Source of the DNA: Bacillota bacterium
GTDB taxonomy: Bacteria; Bacillota; Limnochordia; Darwinibacteriales; Darwinibacteriaceae
Assembly (NCBI GenBank): GCA_012799115.1
Contig: JAAZLY010000249.1
Span: 1-17,399, forward strand
Length of the DNA: 17,399 bases
Direction: 5' to 3'
The notes under the pieces: model-generated
What the model saw: only the letters and a program-made list of their open reading frames with translations
Database searches by the model: none
What the model was told of the DNA's origin: nothing
Program-made: the position numbers and the translations under genes
Part shown: positions 1 through 7,211 of the stretch, in pieces
Layout: each line of letters begins with the position of its first letter
Numbering within the stretch: position 1 is the first letter of the stretch

Positions 1-12
1 ACACTCCAAAAA

Positions 13-102
13 TGGCGGAAGGGGTGGGATTTGAACCCACGGAGGGCGCAAACCCTCGACGGTTTTCAAGACCGCTCCATTCGTCCACTCTGGCACCCTT
101 CC
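13..102 (-). tRNA. tRNA-Ser (anticodon UGA), CCA encoded
   Basis: On the minus strand the sequence folds as a class II tRNA. The acceptor stem is GGAAGGG paired with CCCTTCC, followed by discriminator G and an encoded CCA (13-15). The anticodon stem GCGGU/ACCGU encloses the loop CUUGAAA, giving anticodon UGA at 66-68, which reads UCA and other UCN serine codons. A long variable arm (GAGGG/CCCUC) and the T-loop sequence GTTCAAATC are present. The long variable arm and the anticodon together make serine identity clear. The gene lies downstream of serS but has its own promoter-like sequence. Confidence 0.97.
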
Positions 103-114
103 TCAGCTTGATAC

Positions 115-143
115 ATTATATCGCAACCTTCTGCTAATAACAA
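115..143 (-). promoter_or_regulatory. Sigma-A-type promoter for tRNA-Ser
   Basis: On the minus strand a perfect TATAAT (115-120) is preceded, after a 17-base spacer, by TTGTTA (138-143), which matches four of six bases of TTGACA. The tRNA 5' end lies 12 bases downstream of the -10 box, as expected for a short tRNA leader. It sits in the 70-base gap between the serS stop codon and the tRNA, so the tRNA probably does not depend on serS transcription. Confidence 0.75.
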
Positions 144-172
144 GTGGCTATTTTGGGAATCGTGCACCTCTC

Positions 173-1456
173 CTAGTCTTGAGGCGTAATCCGCTCAAGC
201 CCACCCATGTATGGCCGCAAGACCTCAGGAACGATAACAGAACCGTCCTCTTGTTGGTAGTTCTCGATAATCGCAGCTAGACAGCGCCCTATAGCCAATC
301 CTGAACCATTCAGAGTATGGACAAACTCTGGCTTGGCTCCCTTATCTCTCCTGAAGCGAATGTTTGCCCTGCGTGCTTGGAAATCTTCAAAATTGCTGCA
401 CGAGGAAATTTCCACGTATCTTTGGTAACTCGGCATCCACACTTCTGGATCGTACTTCTTGGCGGCAGTAAAGCCCAAATCAGCGGTACAGATCTCTGCC
501 ACCCGATAGGGTAGACCAAGCTTTTGCAGGATTATTTCTGCATTGTTCGTTAATTTCTCTAGCTCATCATAGGAAGTTTCGGGGGCCACAAATTTCACCA
601 ATTCCACCTTGTTAAACTGGTGTACCCGAATTAATCCCCTTGTATCCCTTCCTGCGGAGCCTGCCTCCGAGCGGAAACACGCAGAATAGGCCACATGGTA
701 AATGGGCAGATCCTCCATGCTCAGAATCTCATCTCGGTAAAGGTTGGTGATAGGAACTTCCGCAGTTGGGACAAGATAGTAATCCAAGCCTTCGAGCTTA
801 AACATGTCCTCACCGAACTTTGGCAGTTGACCTGTGCCCGTCGCACTCGCTTGATTGACCATAAAGGGCGGGAACACCTCGCGATAACCATGCTCAGTTG
901 TGTGCAAATCTAGCATGAAGTTCATAAGAGCACGCTCAAGTCTGGCTCCAGCACCTTTTAAGAAGTAGAAACGGCTACCGGTCACTTTGCCTGCCCGTTC
1001 GAAGTCGAAGATGTCGAGATTGACCCCTAGTTCCCAGTGGGGAAGGGGTTCAAAATCAAAGTCCCTTGCTTCGCCCCAACGGCGGATCTCACGATTGTCC
1101 TCTTCTGTTGTACCAACGACCACAGATTCGTGAGGTAGGTTTGGAATGCGCAGCAGCAAATCTTGCATCTGCCCATCAACAGTTCTCAGTTCCTCATCGA
1201 AGTTTTTGATGTTGCGGGAGACCACACTCATTTCCTCAATCAAGGATTGGGCATCTTGTTTTTCTCGTTTCAGACGTGCTACCTGGTCAGAAACGCGATT
1301 GCGCTCTGCTTTAAGTTTCTCCACATCCGTCAATATACTGCGTCGGCGTTCATCTAGGCTGAGAAGCTCTTCTAAAAACTGGGCATCTTCACCCTTCTTC
1401 GCCAGTCCTTCCCGGACTCGATCTGGATTTTGACGTATCATTTTCAGATCTAGCAT
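173..1456 (-). CDS. serS: Seryl-tRNA synthetase
   Basis: This cytoplasmic class II aminoacyl-tRNA synthetase charges tRNA-Ser with serine using ATP. The 427-residue protein has the usual bacterial length. Residues 1 to about 110 are charged and helical, matching the long antiparallel coiled-coil arm that grips the variable arm of tRNA-Ser. The catalytic core follows with GTGQLPKF, TAEVPITN, a motif 2 region (CFRSEAGSAGRDTRGLIR) and a C-terminal motif 3 region (LNGSGLAIGRCLAAIIENYQ). The ATG start is preceded by AGGGGGAT at suitable spacing. The gene stands alone behind its own promoter and a T-box leader, so it should be induced when uncharged tRNA-Ser accumulates. A tRNA-Ser gene lies just downstream. 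Confidence 0.98.
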   Translation of the reverse strand: MLDLKMIRQNPDRVREGLAKKGEDAQFLEELLSLDERRRSILTDVEKLKAERNRVSDQVARLKREKQDAQSLIEEMSVVSRNIKNFDEELRTVDGQMQDLLLRIPNLPHESVVVGTTEEDNREIRRWGEARDFDFEPLPHWELGVNLDIFDFERAGKVTGSRFYFLKGAGARLERALMNFMLDLHTTEHGYREVFPPFMVNQASATGTGQLPKFGEDMFKLEGLDYYLVPTAEVPITNLYRDEILSMEDLPIYHVAYSACFRSEAGSAGRDTRGLIRVHQFNKVELVKFVAPETSYDELEKLTNNAEIILQKLGLPYRVAEICTADLGFTAAKKYDPEVWMPSYQRYVEISSCSNFEDFQARRANIRFRRDKGAKPEFVHTLNGSGLAIGRCLAAIIENYQQEDGSVIVPEVLRPYMGGLERITPQD

Positions 1457-1480
1457 TACCGGATCCCCCTTTTTTCTAAT

Positions 1481-1519
1481 AAAAAAACTCGCCTCTGAAC
1501 TCGAAAGCTCAGGGACGAG
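1481..1519 (-). terminator. T-box regulatory terminator upstream of serS
   Basis: In the minus-strand RNA, an outer arm beginning CTCGTCC and ending GGCGAG, together with CTGAGCT paired to AGTTCAG around a TTCG tetraloop, forms a near-perfect hairpin. It is followed by seven U residues (1481-1487). This is the attenuator of the T-box leader. The alternative antiterminator would involve the T-box sequence immediately upstream. Confidence 0.9.
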
Positions 1520-1702
1520 AATGTTCCCGCGTTGCCACCCTGTTTAATTGCGGCCGCCACGTGCGGACGCAATTCACCTCAATTAGTCAATTGTCTCCCA
1601 GCTCCGGAGTTGGATCCCAAGGCACCAGGCTGGTTTGCACCGTCCACCAGCTCTCTTTATCCAGGTGACACTCAGTAGGCTCCTTCATCACTTTATGGGT
1701 TA
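1481..1702 (-). promoter_or_regulatory. T-box riboswitch leader of serS (probable specifier UCC)
   Basis: The untranslated leader contains the hallmark T-box sequence AGGGTGGCAACGCGGG (1526-1541) just before an intrinsic terminator. Upstream is a Stem I region with the conserved AGAGAG element (1651-1656) and a GGTGCAAACCAGC distal segment. In the expected specifier-loop context, GGGA-UCC-A, the codon UCC (1612-1614) encodes serine, which agrees with the downstream serS. Uncharged tRNA-Ser (GGA) would stabilise the antiterminator and permit serS expression. A second UCC a few bases downstream makes the exact register slightly uncertain, but both readings are serine. The leader fills most of the gene-free stretch between serS and the MFS gene. 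Confidence 0.93.
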
Positions 1703-1708
1703 AAGTTG

Positions 1709-1737
1709 ATTATAGCGTATTTCCCCAACCAGATCAA
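1709..1737 (-). promoter_or_regulatory. Sigma-A-type promoter for serS and its T-box leader
   Basis: On the minus strand a perfect TATAAT (1709-1714) is preceded by TTGATC (1732-1737) at a 17-base spacing. Transcription would begin near 1702, at the base of Stem I of the T-box. The promoter sits about 25 bases beyond the stop codon of the MFS gene. Confidence 0.8.
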
Positions 1738-1762
1738 GCCTGTTTTTCATTCCTTCCCACCG

Positions 1763-3061
1763 CTATACACCCGATCCCATTCCTCGTGTCTTGTGACCTG
1801 GCATCAAGTCCCGTATACGCATGCGCCGCGTACCGGAGTCTGTAACATTGCGGTAGAAGAGATAGAGGGCAAGAGCCCGCACAGCAGCTGAGACAAGAAA
1901 TATCGGCTTCAGACCCACAACCTCTGCAGCGAACCCACCCACAAGGGGTCCCACCGCTGTAGCTACCCCCATCATCGTATTATAGACGCCCACATAGACG
2001 CTACGGTTATCATCGGGGGTAACTTCTAGGAGAAGGTTAAAGGCAGCCAAATTGTAGCCTCCCCAGAAGACACCGTTAATGACATGGATGATGAAAGGAA
2101 ACCATGTGTTCGGCGTAATCCACCAAAAGAGAGGTATAGAGATAATTCCCAGACCTGCCACCATCATGACGCTTTTTTGCCCGAAGTAATCGGCGAGGCG
2201 TCCCCAGTAGCGCTGAATCAAGACCATAGACGCTAGGTTGACGGCCGCGAAAAGGGCCCAATGGCCTGCGGGACCGCCAAGATCCTCCACAAAGAAAACG
2301 ACAAAAAGAGGGCTGGACACCTGGATTCCCAGGTTCCAGACGATGGCGCTCACCACGTAATTGCTGAAATCCTTTTGACTGCTAATATCCCTGGCAAAGG
2401 CCTTCATCTTCTTCAGATACGAACCCTTGGAGGCCTGCTTGGCTTTGGGAGCGGACTGTTCGAAGAGGATCTTACTGAAGATATAAACAGATAGAAGTCC
2501 TAAGACTGTAGTCAATAAAAAGATTACCCGATAACTAGTGGGAAACTCCAGGCGGAGCAAAAGGTTCGCCAGTAAGGTAGCTAGGACCGCACAGGTATTG
2601 AGCACCATATTGCGGTTAGCGTAATATGCCCCCCGAATTGATTTTGGAATCAAGTTCGCCTGCAGCGCAGTCCAGGCAGGGACGCCGAGATTGGCTGTCA
2701 TAAAGCGAAAGGTGGCAAGCAAGATCACAATACTTACCCTGCGTTCGGGCGCAAACAAAAAGGGCAAAAAGGCCATAAGAATCCAAGAGGAACGGTTCAA
2801 GATACCGCCCACAATAATCAGCTTGCGCTTATCCTTCAGCCTTTCTGCCAGCAGGGCAGAGGGAATCTGCAGAATATTGCCTAGGAAGTTGGGAAAGGCG
2901 GTCAGCATCCCGATTTGGGATGGCGTGGCACCCAGGGCCAACGCAAAAAGACCAAGATACGGGGCTGCCAGATTATCGGCAGCCACCGCAAAGGCCCCTT
3001 CCACCGTGTTTAACTCCATGGCTTTTTTTGTATCTTTCTTGATGGCGGAACCAGGGATCAA
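1763..3061 (-). CDS. MFS transporter, substrate unknown
   Basis: This is a polytopic inner-membrane protein of about 432 residues with roughly twelve hydrophobic helices, typical of the major facilitator superfamily. The loop between helices 2 and 3 carries LAERLKDKRK. The equivalent loop in the second half carries GRLADYFGQK, a clear MFS motif A variant. The reading frame is open back to 3121, but that would start at a TTG inside glyA. I prefer the TTG at 3061, which has AGGAG ten bases upstream and starts 13 bases after the glyA stop. ATG at 3019 is a possible shorter start but has a poorer ribosome site. The gene is probably cotranscribed with glyA. Its place between glyA and serS hints at amino-acid traffic, but the sequence does not establish a substrate. 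Confidence 0.88.
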   Translation of the reverse strand: MIPGSAIKKDTKKAMELNTVEGAFAVAADNLAAPYLGLFALALGATPSQIGMLTAFPNFLGNILQIPSALLAERLKDKRKLIIVGGILNRSSWILMAFLPFLFAPERRVSIVILLATFRFMTANLGVPAWTALQANLIPKSIRGAYYANRNMVLNTCAVLATLLANLLLRLEFPTSYRVIFLLTTVLGLLSVYIFSKILFEQSAPKAKQASKGSYLKKMKAFARDISSQKDFSNYVVSAIVWNLGIQVSSPLFVVFFVEDLGGPAGHWALFAAVNLASMVLIQRYWGRLADYFGQKSVMMVAGLGIISIPLFWWITPNTWFPFIIHVINGVFWGGYNLAAFNLLLEVTPDDNRSVYVGVYNTMMGVATAVGPLVGGFAAEVVGLKPIFLVSAAVRALALYLFYRNVTDSGTRRMRIRDLMPGHKTRGMGSGV

Positions 3062-3074
3062 GCCAGATCCACTC

Positions 3075-4316
3075 CTAGCTAATTTCGGAATAAAGAGGAT
3101 GTGCTTCGCAGAGTTCCGCAATGGTCTCGCGGATGGCGGCGAAGTCGCTACGATCCTTTTCTAATGTTTGGGCAATCAGATCGCCAATTGTGCGCATTTC
3201 GGCGACTCCCATACCCCTTGTGGTAAGGGCTGGAGTACCAATGCGGATACCGCTGGTGACAAACGGACTTTCGGTCTCAAAGGGGATCGTGTTCTTGTTC
3301 ACGGTGATTCCCACTTTGTCCAGTCTCTCTTCGGCTTCTTTACCCGTCAAACCTTTGGCCTTCACGTTCACGAGTAACAGGTGATTATCCGTTCCACCAG
3401 AGACCAGGGGGAAGCCATGACCCTGAAGTGTCTCCCCAAGGGCCTTAGCATTAGCCAAGACATTCTTCTGGTATTCTTTGAAACTCGGTTGAAGGGCCTC
3501 ATAGAAGGAAACGGCCTTCGCTGCAATTACATGCATGAGGGGGCCTCCTTGAATGCCTGGGAAGATTGCCTTGTCAATATCCTTGGCATGTTCCTTCTTA
3601 CACAGAATCATACCGCCCCTGGGTCCCCTGAGGGTCTTATGGGTTGTGGTCGTGACGAAGTCGGCATGAGAAACTGGGCTCGGATGGAGTCCCGCAGCCA
3701 CGAGTCCCGCGATATGAGCCATATCTACCATAAAGAGAGCGCCAACCTCATCGGCAATTTCTCTGAATTTGGCAAAATCAATAATTCTAGGATAAGCTGA
3801 GGCACCTGCAATAATCAATTTAGGACGGTGCTTGAGCGCCATGTCTCTTACCTGGTCATAGTCGATTCGCTCATCGTCGGCCCGAACACCATAGTGCACG
3901 ACATTAAACCATTTACCCGATTGGTTCACGGGACTACCATGGGTGAGATGTCCCCCGTGGGTTAAGTCCATACCAAGAATGGTATCACCTGGAGTGAGAG
4001 CTGCAAAGTAGACAGCCTGATTCGCCTGGGAACCCGAGTTGGGCTGGACATTGGCATGGTCAGCACCAAAGATTTCTTTAGCCCGGTCACGCGCGAGATT
4101 TTCTGCTACATCCACAAACTCGCAGCCACCATAATAACGTCTACCGGGATAGCCTTCCGCATACTTATTGGTGAGTTGACTTCCTAAGGCCTCTAAGACT
4201 GCCATACTCACGAAATTCTCTGAGGCGATTAACTCCAGGTTGTGATTTTGTCGATTGGTTTCTTGCCGAATAACCTGCAAAATTTCAGAATCCGTGTTCC
4301 TTAAATGTTCAAACAT
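3075..4316 (-). CDS. glyA: Serine hydroxymethyltransferase
   Basis: This cytoplasmic PLP enzyme interconverts serine plus tetrahydrofolate and glycine plus 5,10-methylene-tetrahydrofolate, supplying glycine and one-carbon units. The 413-residue length is standard. Visible family features are ELIASENF near residue 28, the substrate/PLP segment YAEGYPGRRYYGG (about 52-64), VDMAHIAGL with Asp198 for the pyridine nitrogen, and the PLP-lysine motif TTTTHKTLRGPRGG with Lys227. The ATG at 4316 is preceded by GAGGGGAAAGGG. Only 51 bases separate it from the divergent yqhV-like start, so its promoter may overlap that gene. I found no convincing -35/-10 pair. The MFS gene follows 13 bases after the stop. 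Confidence 0.98.
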   Translation of the reverse strand: MFEHLRNTDSEILQVIRQETNRQNHNLELIASENFVSMAVLEALGSQLTNKYAEGYPGRRYYGGCEFVDVAENLARDRAKEIFGADHANVQPNSGSQANQAVYFAALTPGDTILGMDLTHGGHLTHGSPVNQSGKWFNVVHYGVRADDERIDYDQVRDMALKHRPKLIIAGASAYPRIIDFAKFREIADEVGALFMVDMAHIAGLVAAGLHPSPVSHADFVTTTTHKTLRGPRGGMILCKKEHAKDIDKAIFPGIQGGPLMHVIAAKAVSFYEALQPSFKEYQKNVLANAKALGETLQGHGFPLVSGGTDNHLLLVNVKAKGLTGKEAEERLDKVGITVNKNTIPFETESPFVTSGIRIGTPALTTRGMGVAEMRTIGDLIAQTLEKDRSDFAAIRETIAELCEAHPLYSEIS

Positions 4317-4367
4317 TGCCCTTTCCCCTCGTTTCTTTGAATTATGTACTTCGAACGGAGTGATTTT

Positions 4368-4634
4368 ATGACCACCGAGTTACGAGCTGTCCTGACTATG
4401 GCCCTGCTTCGCCTCATCGCAGGAACCATTGAAATCAGCGCCGGTCTCTTGATGCTCAAGTTTGGCCGCGTGCACATGGCTCTAAAAATCAACTCCATGC
4501 TCGGTCTTATTGGGCCCATCATTTTAACCCTGGTGGGTGCTGTGGGCTTGATAGGACTCAGTAGCGAATTATCCTGGTCGAAGCTGTCCCTAACCGCTCT
4601 AGGCGTGTTTTTGATCTTCCTCGGAACGAGATAG
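4368..4634 (+). CDS. yqhV: YqhV-like DUF2619 small membrane protein
   Basis: This 88-residue hydrophobic protein is the only plus-strand gene seen in the window. It has about three membrane segments. Its pattern (LRAVLTMALLRLIAGTIE, then LLMLKFGRV.MALKINS and a GPIIL segment) matches the DUF2619 family, whose best-known member is Bacillus subtilis YqhV. The function is unknown. The frame is open from an ATG at 4344, but the ATG at 4368 has GGAGTG (4357-4362) five bases upstream and gives the usual family N-terminus. In B. subtilis yqhV lies beside the spoIIIA sporulation operon. Here it is an isolated gene divergent from glyA and convergent with asnS, whose stop codon is two bases away. The family assignment is from recalled sequence similarity. 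Confidence 0.85.
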   Translation: MTTELRAVLTMALLRLIAGTIEISAGLLMLKFGRVHMALKINSMLGLIGPIILTLVGAVGLIGLSSELSWSKLSLTALGVFLIFLGTR

Positions 4635-4636
4635 GC

Positions 4637-5929
4637 CTATGGGTAGATCCGGTTGAGCAAACGTGCAAAGGGAACCGCTTCCCGCAAGTGGGGCAGACCG
4701 CAGATCCAGGACACTGTACGCTCTAGGCCTAGTCCAAAGCCAGAATGGGGCACGGTGCCATACCGCCGTAAATCAACATACCATGCATATTGCTCGGCAG
4801 GCAAATTGTGCTCTTTGAGTCGTTGCTCAATGAGGTCCAGATCATGGATTCTCTCGCCACCACCAATGATTTCTCCATACCCCTCTGGGGCTAGAAGGTC
4901 ACTACCGAGGACAACTTCAGGCCGGTTTGGATCGGGTTGGAAGTAAAAGGCTTTGATATCCGTTGGATAACGATGGACAAAGACAGGTTGATCAAATTTG
5001 CTCGCAATCAGGGTCTCATCAGGTGCACCAAAATCGTCACCCCAAGTGAAGTCCACTCCATTTGCGTGCAGAATCTCTACTGCTTCATCATAGGAAATTC
5101 TGGGGAAAGGAGCTTTGATCGCTTCGAGTTTGCTAATATCGCGCCCAATAATCTCCAACTCCTTGCGGCGGTTCTTCAGTACCTGCTGCACAAGATAACA
5201 GACGTACTCTTCTTGCAGGTCCATGTTTCCATCCACATCTAAAAAGGCTACTTCAGGTTCGATCATCCAAAACTCCATTAAATGCCTTCGCGTCTTGGAT
5301 TTTTCCGCCCTAAATGTAGGTCCAAAGCAATACACTTTACCAAAGGCCATGGCTGCGGCTTCCATGTATAGTTGGCCGCTCTGGGACAAGTAGGCCTTGT
5401 CTTCAAAGTAGTCTGTCTCAAAAAGGGTTGACGTGCCTTCAACGGAGGCAGGCGTTAGGATCGGAGCATCAATTAGTACGAAATCCCGGTCGTCAAAGAA
5501 CTGACGGGAGGCTTTGATGATTTCGTTTCTAATGAGCATAATGGCATGTTGCTTCTGACTCCGCAGCCAAAGATGCCTGCGGTCCATCAAGTATTCGACA
5601 CCATGCTCTTTTGGGGTAATGGGGTACTCCTCTGCGATCTGCAGGATCTCTACATCTGTCACAGACAGTTCATACCCACTAACGGATCTTGGTTCTTCCC
5701 GCACAATACCCCTGACAATCAGGGAAGACTCTTGGGTTAGTGTCTTGGCTGCCGCAAAGACCTCTTCGGGCACCTCAGCCTTCACTAAAACACCCTGGAT
5801 CAAATCGGTGCCATCCCGGATGATCAAGAATTGAATCTTTCCGCTGGAGCGCTTATTATAAAGCCAACCTCTAATTTCTATTTCTTCGCCTACATGTTCG
5901 CCAATGTGTTTGAGATACACTGATTTCAT
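4637..5929 (-). CDS. asnS: Asparaginyl-tRNA synthetase
   Basis: This class IIb aminoacyl-tRNA synthetase charges tRNA-Asn in the cytoplasm. Residues about 16-100 form the N-terminal OB-fold anticodon-binding domain (EIRGWLYNKRSSGKIQF). The catalytic core includes SVEGTSTLFETDYF, YLSQSGQLYMEAAAMAFGKV, motif 2 around residues 200-227 (FGPTFRAEKSKTRRHLMEFW) and motif 3 starting at residue 397 (GFGLGLERTVSWICG). The SVEGTSTLF and SQSGQLYME segments favour AsnRS over the archaeal-type AspRS, which has a similar layout. The length of 430 is normal. The ATG start has AGGGAGG upstream. It is the last gene of a probable operon, 15 bases after the TIM-barrel gene, and converges on the yqhV-like gene without a visible terminator hairpin. 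Confidence 0.96.
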   Translation of the reverse strand: MKSVYLKHIGEHVGEEIEIRGWLYNKRSSGKIQFLIIRDGTDLIQGVLVKAEVPEEVFAAAKTLTQESSLIVRGIVREEPRSVSGYELSVTDVEILQIAEEYPITPKEHGVEYLMDRRHLWLRSQKQHAIMLIRNEIIKASRQFFDDRDFVLIDAPILTPASVEGTSTLFETDYFEDKAYLSQSGQLYMEAAAMAFGKVYCFGPTFRAEKSKTRRHLMEFWMIEPEVAFLDVDGNMDLQEEYVCYLVQQVLKNRRKELEIIGRDISKLEAIKAPFPRISYDEAVEILHANGVDFTWGDDFGAPDETLIASKFDQPVFVHRYPTDIKAFYFQPDPNRPEVVLGSDLLAPEGYGEIIGGGERIHDLDLIEQRLKEHNLPAEQYAWYVDLRRYGTVPHSGFGLGLERTVSWICGLPHLREAVPFARLLNRIYP

Positions 5930-5944
5930 CCGCTTTTCCTCCCT

Positions 5945-6784
5945 CTATGTACTTCTTAGTTCATGGTACAAACCCTGCAGGATCAGGGCGTCTTCTTCTA
6001 ATATTGGGCTCTCACAGGTGAGCCAGCCCGCTACATCATAATCCACCAAGGCTTTGAGCACTTCGCCATACTTGAGCTCTGTTTCAACCAAGGGTAGGTG
6101 TCGTTTCTCACCTTTGTCCCCGTATTCGATGCCTGACAAATGAATATGTTGCTCTTTCAGGGCTCCTTCTCCTAGCCTATCCCTAATGAGTTCCATAGCA
6201 GAAGCGAAATGCTCATAGCTGTTAAACTCCCCTAGGCTTCGGGCAAAGAGATGGGAGAAATCTACGCAAGGGTACACCCCTGGCAACTCTTCCCCAAGAC
6301 GAACCAACTCTTCTAGAGTACCAAACTGAGTTGGCCCTCCCGTGGTCTCTGGGCTGAGACGGATCTGGATGTTTTCATCTGCAAGCCTCTCAAGCATGTC
6401 TGCCATCTGAAGCTTCACGCGCTCAAAGACTTCATCAGGGTCATCAGCGTGGTAGTAGGCGGCATGGAATGTAACGCTCTTTGCCCCTGCCCAGGCACCA
6501 GCCCTGGCCGCTTGAATGATCCGCTCCTTGCTGGCTACAATCTTCTCAGGATCCGCAGAATTCAAATTAACATAGTAGGGCGCATGAACCGTGAGTGAAA
6601 TGTCATGTTCTTCCGCCAAACTCCGAATTTCCCTAGCTGTCTCCTCACCCATTCTAACGCCCCGGACAAACTCAATTTCCATATGACGCAGGCCTAGTTC
6701 TGCTAAGCGTTTGACGGCGTTAGCCGTACTTCTCGGCTTCGTAGACGCAGGAATGCCTGCTGTACCAATACGTAATTTATCCAT
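5945..6784 (-). CDS. Endonuclease IV-like TIM-barrel protein
   Basis: This 279-residue protein belongs to the AP endonuclease 2/xylose isomerase-like TIM-barrel superfamily and most resembles endonuclease IV (Nfo), which cuts DNA 5' of abasic sites using three zinc ions. Likely metal-ligand motifs are HAPYYVNL (His67), TFHAAYY (His107), SPETTGG (Glu146), CVDFSH (Asp175, His178), HIHLSG (His215), EKRH (His229) and TCESP (Glu258). The position matching the Asp of the DxH pair in E. coli Nfo is Lys227, so one zinc ligand appears replaced. A GIEYGDKGEKRH-like stretch is, as I recall, typical of archaeal-type homologues. The start overlaps the preceding stop by eight bases with AGGG just upstream, so translation is probably coupled. 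Nuclease activity is likely but not certain. Confidence 0.8.
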   Translation of the reverse strand: MDKLRIGTAGIPASTKPRSTANAVKRLAELGLRHMEIEFVRGVRMGEETAREIRSLAEEHDISLTVHAPYYVNLNSADPEKIVASKERIIQAARAGAWAGAKSVTFHAAYYHADDPDEVFERVKLQMADMLERLADENIQIRLSPETTGGPTQFGTLEELVRLGEELPGVYPCVDFSHLFARSLGEFNSYEHFASAMELIRDRLGEGALKEQHIHLSGIEYGDKGEKRHLPLVETELKYGEVLKALVDYDVAGWLTCESPILEEDALILQGLYHELRST

Positions 6785-7184
6785 CTTGCCCTGGAATTAG
6801 GATCTTTTTCTTGGGGATCTCGATCTTGGGTTCCTCTTCCGTTTCGTCGTCCTCTTCCTTGAGATCCAAAACGGCAGCTAGGGCATCATTCACCTGCATC
6901 ATCAAACCGCTAAAGGCAAACTCCGCTTCAAAGAGTTCCCGAATATAGGGGTTAACAGAGATGACTCCAAAGAGACTCTGCAGTTGCTCCTCTTGATCAG
7001 GTGTAATCTGTTCACCACTCATTTGCTGTTTCTGCAATTGGAGCTGCTTTTCTTGAAAGTCACGGAGCATGACTTTGGCCGCCTGGTGCTTATTCACTTC
7101 TTGGCGGGCACTCATCATCCTTGTGTATTCCTTACTATTAGCAATCGCGGCAGCTAGTTCCTGTGCCTTCTTTTGTACATCCAT
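6777..7184 (-). CDS. YlbF/YheA/YmcA-family protein (Com_YlbF)
   Basis: This 135-residue soluble helical protein belongs to the YlbF/YmcA/YheA family (Pfam Com_YlbF). The central stretch with EVNKHQAAKVMLRDFQEKQL, the QMSGEQIT element and the following helices most resembles B. subtilis YheA, which is poorly characterised. The family members YlbF and YmcA act with YaaT in the RNase Y specificity complex that governs competence, biofilm formation and sporulation. I cannot say whether this member does the same. Residues from about 108 onward form an unusual tail, first acidic (EEDDETEEE) and then basic (IPKKKIL), that I do not associate with the family. The ATG has a strong TAGGAGGC site. The gene lies 27 bases after the YchF-like gene and overlaps the TIM-barrel gene. 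Confidence 0.85.
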   Translation of the reverse strand: MDVQKKAQELAAAIANSKEYTRMMSARQEVNKHQAAKVMLRDFQEKQLQLQKQQMSGEQITPDQEEQLQSLFGVISVNPYIRELFEAEFAFSGLMMQVNDALAAVLDLKEEDDETEEEPKIEIPKKKILIPGQDG

Positions 7185-7211
7185 CCTTCAGCCTCCTATG
7201 CTATGCAAATG

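Noticed and set aside
3062..3121. Longer MFS protein starting at TTG 3121 inside glyA
   Set aside because: No ribosome site was seen there and the extra residues are antiparallel to nothing in the family. AGGAG before TTG 3061 is better.
2691..3164. Plus-strand open frame of about 157 codons
   Set aside because: It is antisense to the MFS gene and the glyA end, has low-complexity composition and no family resemblance.
3381..3800. Plus-strand open frame of about 139 codons
   Set aside because: It is antisense to highly conserved glyA codons, so it is best explained as a shadow of that gene.
4631..4640. Palindrome ATAGGCCTAT spanning both convergent stop codons
   Set aside because: It is ten bases and likely arises by chance from two facing TAG codons. 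No stem or U tract makes it a terminator.
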